The position numbers and the translations under genes are program-made. This document shows positions 57,361 to 64,000 of a stretch of DNA of 64,000 bases, one piece after another; the first letter of the stretch is position 1, and every line of letters starts with the position of its first letter. Origin of the DNA: Luzula sylvatica (lineage: Eukaryota; Streptophyta; Magnoliopsida; Poales; Juncaceae); contig OX326959.1 in NCBI GenBank assembly GCA_946800325.1, positions 30,170,527 through 30,234,526 on the forward strand, read 5' to 3'. The notes under the pieces were generated by a model. That model was not told the origin of the DNA. It made no database searches and worked only from the letters and a program-made list of their open reading frames with translations.

Positions 57361-57369
57361 GTAATATTA

Positions 57370-58154
57370 TTTCTTTCATTTTCTCCATTAAATATAATTG
57401 CATAAGATTTTGATTTCAGTCTTATTTTATTAATTTTAGGCAGAGTCTATCTAAAAAGTATGTAAGCAAATCAAGATTCAGAGATGAGGGGAGAGAAATG
57501 AAGATGTGATTAAATGCATAATGGACAAATGGGACTCAAAAGAGACTGAATAAAATGTAAACGTAGACAAGAACAAAAAAAAGTGTGATATTAACAATTG
57601 ATGAATTTGTGACCTAGATAGAAATCATATATTGATATATACCTCTTATTAGTTTGAATGTCTTTCTCTCACGAATTAGGGCATCATAAGGATCTCACGT
57701 ATATTTGTTTCAATTTTTGTTAATTGTTTTGTTTCTTGACTAAGATATATTATTATTTACTCGTACTAAAGTATAATCATATATTGTTAATTCATCATGT
57801 TAAATAATATTTTCTTATTATTTACTAGTACTAAAGTATAATCATATATTGTTAATTCATCATGTTAAATAATATAGTGGATGTTTTGGTCAAATATGGA
57901 GGGCGAAGTAAATGATCTCGTTCACAAATTACATACAAACATTTATTTATCTCCCAAAATCATTAAATACAATGAAACTACGTATAAAGATTTATTACTC
58001 TTTGTCAATCAGAATTAACCCTAGTTTAGAGAGGAGATTTGGCAGGAGATCGTTGAGATTCCACCGCTTCAAATTTATCTCACGCTTGGTGAGAAGAGAC
58101 ATTTTGCTTGGCGTTTTTACTTCCATTGCATAGAAATCGAATTGAGTTGACTTT
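57370..58154. other. Intergenic DNA with a tandem duplication
   Basis: AT-rich. A 65-bp unit starting TATTATTTACTCGTACTAAA is duplicated in tandem (57751-57815 and 57816-57880), with copies almost identical. No gene supported. Confidence 0.7.
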
Positions 58155-58172
58155 GATAATAATTGAAGTTTA

Positions 58173-58186
58173 CAATTCAAAAAAAA
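58173..58186 (+). mobile_element. Minimal SINE-tail insertion, 14 bp
   Basis: CAATTCAAAAAAAA sits between an 18-bp direct repeat GATAAYAATTGAAGTTTA (58155-58172 and 58187-58204, one mismatch). Both longer retroposons in this window end in ATTCAAAA, so this looks like an extreme 5' truncation that kept only the tail. Confidence 0.55.
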
Positions 58187-58199
58187 GATAACAATTGAA

Positions 58200-58286
58200 G
58201 TTTAGAAGGATAAATTTGATATTAATATTTTTTTGGGACATATTTGATATTTTGAGGTTTTATAAAGATATATCAGAAATTATACC
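58200..58286. mobile_element. Degraded MULE-type terminus
   Basis: 'agaaggataaatttgatatt', 'gggacatatttgatatttt' and 'atcagaaattata' match the inner blocks of the termini at 16648-19219. The terminal GGG end and partner are not clear. A similar trace lies at about 62588-62640. Confidence 0.45.
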
Positions 58287-58384
58287 TATTTGATATTTCA
58301 AGCTTTTTTTCACAAAAAGATTGTTCTTGAGAATTTCTTTTTCTCAAAAACTTCTTTTAGTCTATAATAGTTTGTTTAAATATT

Positions 58385-58953
58385 CTTGAGCCGGACTAGC
58401 TTGAATGCTTATTGAGCCGAGTTTGAGCCAGACTTAGCTCGTTTGTATTATGCTCGAAAAGAATTTGAGCTCGATTTAAAAAATTAAATATTTTTATCGT
58501 AATTAATTCATATTATATATATTATTATAATTAGAAAATTGTATAAAGAAGAATTTTATTTCCTTAATAATTCCAAGTCAGGTCACAACTTAGGTCCTAA
58601 TTTTTTTTAACTAAGTGAGACAAATTAATATTTCCAAGTCCAAATTCTATTTTTCGTGTTTTGTGTTGTATGTTTGATTTATTATTGTTATGTTTTAATA
58701 TTTTTTGATATTTAGAATATTTTTTGTTTATTCGCAATTGTTATAATTTTTTAAATTAAAATTAAAATTATTTTTTTAATTGAGCTAATGTTGAGTCGAG
58801 CCTAGCTAGCTCGAATTAGAACGAGCCGAGCTTAAGCTTGATTTTTTAAATCGAGCAATAATTTTAAACGAACCGAACTAGCTCAAGTAAGTTCTAAGTC
58901 GAGCTTGAGCTTGACACAACTCGCTCGAGCTCGGTTCTTTTGCATGCCTACGA
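58385..58953. mobile_element. hAT-like element, 'gagctcgagc' type, degraded
   Basis: Both ends are dense in CGAGCTTGAGC, GAGCCGAG and complements in opposite orientation, a pattern of plant hAT-like MITEs. The right end is near 'ttttgcatgccta' (about 58936-58949). The left boundary and target duplication are not resolved. Confidence 0.55.
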
Positions 58954-59277
58954 ACAATACAGATATCCGTTATTATTTATTAAATGAAATCCCGGATTAT
59001 AAGGAATGCACAGACTTCAATTCATAACAGGCATTTTTCCTATCCGTTAATGTCTTATTAGTTATTAGACTAACATTGAATTAAAAAAAGAAAATATATC
59101 CTGTCTAGTCTTATTAGACTTAACATCAACATTCCAATTCCAATACATCATAATTAACTGTCATTTCCAAACTGTAATCAATCTTTTTCTTTTGTTCATT
59201 GAATATCCGGTTTATTTCCAAAGTACCCTCGCACGATTGTATGGGCTCGTACTGAATTCACATAAAAAAAAAAAAAA

Positions 59278-60808
59278 GAGCATTTCTGCCTTTAGCCTTG
59301 TATGTAATAGAAATTAAAAAAAAGACCCATTTTTGGATAATTTTCCAAAATTGACCTAGACCGAGTTTTAAAAACCCGGTATTACTGTTTCAAAAATTAG
59401 TTGTATTAATTAAGTTAAGAACATTTAGTTAGCACAGAAATTTAAATAATAACCGGATTTTATAAATCCGGCGAAGAATCTTCAATATTTGCAGCCATTT
59501 CAAAGTTTTTATTCATTTGGGCTTTCAACATAAAATAATTACTTAATTTGCCATGAGATTTTGATGTATTATTAGGTAAAAAACGAGGGGTAATGTTCTT
59601 GAGATAATTGGCTATTTTTTATATATAACCTTCCTTCTATTTTAATTTGTAAATAAAACATTCATACAAATTTATTTGCACTTTAATTCCCTCTTAAAAT
59701 TGCAAAAATAACATGGTCTCAAATGAATTTGCACTTTAGTATTGACATTTATTTGATACATTATAAACACTTCGTATAATATGTCCAATCATAGAATTTC
59801 AATTTCATATGAAATCACATAATCTGTTTATCAATTTTTTATATAACTTATTTTTTTATTTATTACTACATTCAAGAAAATAAATAAAATACAGTCCACA
59901 TTTTTTAGGAAAATATATATAATAGAATTATCTATTAAAGACATACTTTTTTGCAAAACAAAGATTTTTTGAAAAATTAAAAAGAGTTTGTGAGAATTAT
60001 ATGCATGGATGTTCTAATTGCAAATTAAAATTGAAGAAAGGTTATATATAAAAGAAAAATTTTGGTCCATAGACCATCTAACTTGTTATTACGCAAAATA
60101 GATCAATGAGTTCGTTAATTTGAAAAATAACACTCTCGACATTCCTAATTTAAAAAATAGATCAATGAATTTGCTAATTTGAAAAATGAGTTTGCTAATT
60201 TGAAATGTCGAAAGTTTGTCAAATTTTATTTTCCCATTACTTCATCCCAAATTGTACCATTATATGTATTCATTATTTATATAATTGAAATAAATAAATA
60301 ATATAAATATATATTCTATTTTATTATTAAATTTTAGAATATAGAAAATCATATTTTCTTTGAAATAAACGGGGACCCAACAAAAAGTTAGGAATAGAAA
60401 CTTTGCAATGGCAAATTAAGTAGCCAATTATATGAATAGAAGGAAGAAGGAAGGTTATATATGAAAAGTAGTCAATTATTTCAACAACATTGTACCCCTC
60501 GTTTTCACCTAATAATACATCAAAATTTTGTGGCAAATTAAGTAATTATTTTATGCTGAAAGCCCAAATGAATAGAAACTTTGAAATGGCAGCAAAAATA
60601 TTGAAGATTCTTCGCCGGGTTTATAAAACCCGGTTATTATTTAAATTTCTGTGCTAAATAAATGTTCTTAACTTAATTAATACAATTGACTTTTGATACA
60701 GTAATATCGGGTTTTTAAAACTCGGTCTAGGTCAATTTTGGAATATTATCGAAAAATGGGTTTTTTTTTTAATTCTCTCACATACAAGGCTAGAGGCAGA
60801 AATGCTCC
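59278..60808. mobile_element. Large foldback element, 1.53 kb
   Basis: The arms mirror each other over about 380 bp: 'gagcatttctgcctttagcc', 'gacctagaccgagttttaaaa', 'ttcttcaatatttgcagcc' and 'aaacgaggggtaatgtt' occur on the left, with their complements in reverse order at 60440-60808. The interior includes 'aacactctcgacattc' sequence related to the dyad-bearing MULE family. The flanks are A-rich, so a duplication cannot be read. No coding sequence. Confidence 0.82.
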
Positions 60809-61409
60809 TAAAAAAAAAACAACTCAACTTTTTTTAATCAAAAATTTTGAACAAAATTAAATTACATTCATGGTTAATTTTGTTGTTGCTTAAAAAAAAA
60901 ACAACTCAATATTATTCCTTTTTTTTTGTTATTTTACATGGAAAGACTCATGGTTCTATCTATTTATACACTAGCTTAGGTACTCCCTATTTTTTTGTTG
61001 TATCTGGAACTAATCACATTCTAGAATAATTAATTAATTCATGGCTCATCAATTGTGTTAACTAACTCCAATTTGTATTGTAATGGAGTTATCCATCATA
61101 TGCATTCCTACCCCCTCTAAGCACACAGTCTCTAACAGTCATTTCTTGATTGGACCGTCAAGATTTCTAAGTTAAAAATCAATCTAACGGCTCATATTTG
61201 TCAAGTTTTTTTAGTGTACATTGAAAGAAAGGGTATATTTGTAATTTTTGTACCTTTCTGATCTAACTCTTTCTTTCCATGATGAACCAAAAAACAAAAG
61301 CCTGCTCGAGGAGCATGAATGAATTAATAGTCTTGATAAATTAAGGTCAGGGATAATGGGAAAAAAGAAAAAAGAAAAAGAATAGGAAAAATATGTCTTG
61401 TTAAAAATA
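60809..61409. other. Intergenic DNA
   Basis: No recognisable feature apart from 'aaaaaaaaacaactcaa' occurring twice (60812 and 60892). Confidence 0.45.
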
Positions 61410-61440
61410 CTAGGAAAATTAACCGCGTTTCGCTGCGAAT
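61410..61440 (-). mobile_element. Helitron 3' terminus on the minus strand
   Basis: The complement of 61410-61440 reads ATTCGCAGCGAAACGCGG, spacer, TTTTCCTAG, with T in the flank (A at 61409 on the plus strand). It is of the same GCAGCGAA type as the ends at 7477 and 28787. The element would extend rightward from 61410; its 5' end is not located. Confidence 0.6.
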
Positions 61441-61728
61441 TTTTTAATTTGTTATTGTATTATTTTAGATCTCAAGTAACATTAATTCATGCAGATATTA
61501 ATAGATATTTTCTCAAGAAAATCATACAAATATATTACCATTCATTCATTTGTAGAGAGTCGTCTCAAAAATGAAATGTAGTTATAAAATGGTAATGCTC
61601 AATAGTAGCCAACTGAACAGTTTTTATGTCTATTATATTTCATTAATCCAATACTACCTCAATGTGCATATAAAATAAAAAATAAATAAACAAAAACACT
61701 GCAAATTGAAAATAAGCAGTGTAATCAA

Positions 61729-61989
61729 GGGGAGTTCTATCATACACCCTTTTACAAGGGTATTTTGGGTATTTTAGCAATTAATTATATTTGTAAAAGG
61801 GTGTATCATAAAATTTATCTTTTATGGAGATTTTTGTTTAAATGAACATGAAAAAATTCCAATTTAGTCAAAAAGTAATTGATAAATATATTAGATATCT
61901 TACCTTAAATATTCAAAAATGAATAATTACTTCAAATACCCTTGAAAATTGATGTATGATAAGGAAATAGGTGTATGATAGAAACTCCC
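61729..61989. mobile_element. Foldback MITE, 261 bp
   Basis: The ends GGGGAGTTCTATCATACACC and GGTGTATGATAGAAACTCCC are inverted, and an inner 'gggtgtatcataaaattt' repeats the motif. Same family as 45093-45305. No matching duplication seen. Confidence 0.78.
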
Positions 61990-63699
61990 AATAGTGATAT
62001 TCATATGGCAGTGAGAAAAACTTTGGCAGCAAAAAAAGCGAAGACTTGATCAATTAGGAAAGGATTGTTTGGGCAATAATGATGGTGGTGAGGACTAATC
62101 CAGTTTATTTATAGATAAGACGAGATGACAATGGATGCAATAATTCCTTGTAGAAAAATAGGATATATGAAGTGACATTTGAATAAAAAAAGTTACATGA
62201 ATGAGTGAAGTTGACAGTGAAAAGTTGCAAAACTTTTTTGACTAATTGGATACATGAGGTTGATGTGACAAATTGAAATTTACGACCAAAAGCATGGTTC
62301 TATGAAATGAAGTTGTGACAAATGAAGTTCGACTTGAGAGCTTTGTTGTGACAAGAATAAAAATATATTGAGCAAACCCTAAAACCTAAAAGCCCTACAC
62401 AACAATGGGAAACATTTAGCCGCCGTAAAGCATTAAATTTTTTTTTTTTTTTGCAATACATTAGGAAATATATAAAAAACACTAATTAAAAGAAGTAAGA
62501 ACTCTGTTATAAAAATGAGATAATTATTAGCATTGCTTTAAAATCCTACAACACCAAAAATAGAAGCCTAGTTTAGAGGTTTTTTTCAAAGATAAATTTG
62601 ATATGTTCTGATATTTTGAAGGTTATACATGAAAAAGCATCTTGATGTCAACTTGCATAGATGAAAGTTGTTGTTCAATCTAAATTACCTTGATATACCT
62701 CAATATCTAACTGGTTTATACTATTTAAATCATTTGTGTTCGATGTAAATACATATCATGAGAAAAACTCATTGATAAAAACAAAAAATAAATTAATAAT
62801 GTAACCTCATTGAGTTATCTTTGTAGAAGAGAACTTCTAAGAATGGAAAACAATGGCCTTGGGGAGAGGCCAACTTCTTCAACGCATCCTTCAAAACCCC
62901 AAAAAAATATTCTAATCAATAGAATATACAAATATGTAGGGGCTTTTTTATAATTTTAAAAAGAGGTACTATTTTGCAATTTCGGAAAGGGGGCTTTTTG
63001 TAACTTTAGAAAGTAAGGGGGTTCATGTAAATTTCCCTATACGTCTATAATAATAATACCCAAAATACCTTGATAGAAAAGCTAAGCAAAATCATCTTCC
63101 AATACATATATGATAATATGATAATTAAAGTAAAAGGCCAAATTTAATTACCTACAAATGCTTCCGAGGAGAATAAACGCACTCTATAAACTGAGGCGGC
63201 AAAATAAAAGCCTTGATCAGGAAGTACTGTATCGGTGTCATATCCTTCCTTATGTGCATTCATACCTCTTTTCCATCCTTGCTCTAATTATTTAATTAAT
63301 TCAATAATCATTAATAATTTGTCAAATTTTAAACAATTTTTAATTTTAATAAATAATTAAATAGCGTACCATCATTGTTAACAGAAATGGATGCGATGGT
63401 AATTAGAAACACAAACGAAAGACCGTCAGATCCATCCTTGTTTCCAAACTTTCCTAATATAAATATCAAATATGTGGAGGATCGATATTTCAAGATTGTG
63501 GTTAATTATGAAAAACCACGCTACTTACTTTTTTCGCATAAAAAACCGTGCAACCGTTCGAAAGAATATTCTCGGTATCAAAATTAACGAGAAGAAGACG
63601 AAATGCAAAAAGAAAGAGTCATTAATCCCTACCATTCGAAGTATTTTGCCTTTTGGAGTCTCTTAATTGAGGAACATATTATAATAAAAAAAATGAAAA
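61990..63699. other. Intergenic DNA with element traces
   Basis: 62588-62640 resembles MULE termini. 62940-63045 ('ggggctttttgtaactttagaaag', 'aatttccctata') resembles the end of a palindromic MITE. A 70-codon frame at 63375-63587 is unrecognised and lacks gene context. Confidence 0.45.
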
Positions 63700-64000
63700 A
63701 AAAATAGGGCAAAAAAAACTATTTTTCTGGATATTTTAAAAAAATCCATATTTATTTGGAAACTTCAAAAAACATTTTCTAACAAATTTTTATTTTCAAA
63801 TAACTCACTGTAGGATTAAAATTAAGCAACGATGATGTTAAATTATTTTCATGACCAAAATACTCTTTTTATTACGTATTCTAAAAAAAAAAATGTAACA
63901 CCATCAATGGTTAAATTTAATCTCTAGAGTATTTGAAAATAAAAATTTGATAGATGGGGTTTTGAAGTTTCCACAAAAATAAGATTTTTTTTTTAAATAT
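63700..64000. mobile_element. Internally deleted 'aaaatac(c)c' family MULE-MITE, cut by the window end
   Basis: The left arm ('ctggatattttaaaaaaatcc', 'aaattaagcaacgatgatgttaaat', 'atgaccaaaatactct') faces a right arm ('aacaccatcaatggttaaatttaat', 'gtatttgaaaataaaaatttgatag') separated by only about 30 bp. This gives a much shorter palindrome than the complete member at 53319-54174. The right boundary lies at or beyond the window edge. Confidence 0.65.

Noticed and set aside
55658..57364. Several repeated short frames beginning MSRQLKCRAL or MSRHLIIHL
   Set aside because: They are translations of the MULE TIRs, which contain the CTCGACA dyads, and they recur on both strands because of the inverted repeats.

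Overview
This is an AT-rich nuclear DNA window from a flowering plant, probably a eudicot; the species cannot be named from it. The evidence is the mix of hAT, Mutator-like (MULE), PIF/Harbinger and Helitron elements, pol III-type SINEs, LINE and LTR fragments, ATT and (TATAA)n satellites, and plant promoter-like signatures (TGGGCC, AAACCCTA). I find no intact protein-coding gene. The long open frames in the window come from low-complexity DNA. The real coding traces are a MULE transposase fragment, a LINE endonuclease fragment, and a captured multi-exon gene fragment near 36.8-37.45 kb.

Layout. 0-10.5 kb: a MULE end, a 225-bp hAT MITE, a truncated SINE, an AT satellite, a Helitron 3' end, a 538-bp MULE-type MITE, and a 2.07-kb Harbinger-type element carrying a 582-bp foldback. 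10.5-19.2 kb: a CT-rich leader-like region, a very GC-rich minisatellite, a MITE nested inside a MITE, and a 2.57-kb MULE holding a 910-bp hAT. 19.7-25.5 kb: a Helitron, a hAT MITE, a SINE with 14-bp duplications, an orphan promoter plus first exon, and an 895-bp tandem duplication. 25.6-35 kb: MULE and foldback relatives, a Helitron end, a SINE-like insert, and a tandem duplication interrupted by a 1.1-kb retroposed sequence and a second Helitron copy. 35.8-42 kb: captured exons, a higher-order satellite and a 47-bp minisatellite. 43-51.6 kb: a LINE fragment, a small MITE, a 1.75-kb foldback of inverted units, and a probable LTR fragment. 53-64 kb: a palindromic MULE MITE, two adjacent MULEs with 9-bp duplications and transposase remnants, hAT-like elements, a 1.5-kb foldback, and further MITE and Helitron ends.

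How it fits together. The window is an archive of nested insertions whose boundaries can be read directly from target-site duplications (TSDs): 8 bp for hAT, 9 bp for MULE, TAA for Harbinger, A/T for Helitron, and 12-18 bp for target-primed retroposition. The most unusual material is a group of palindromic MULE-type elements with iterated short dyads, two foldbacks built from small palindromes or inverted units, and a Helitron copy carrying a displaced piece of its own terminal hairpin. I see no new defence or metabolic gene system.
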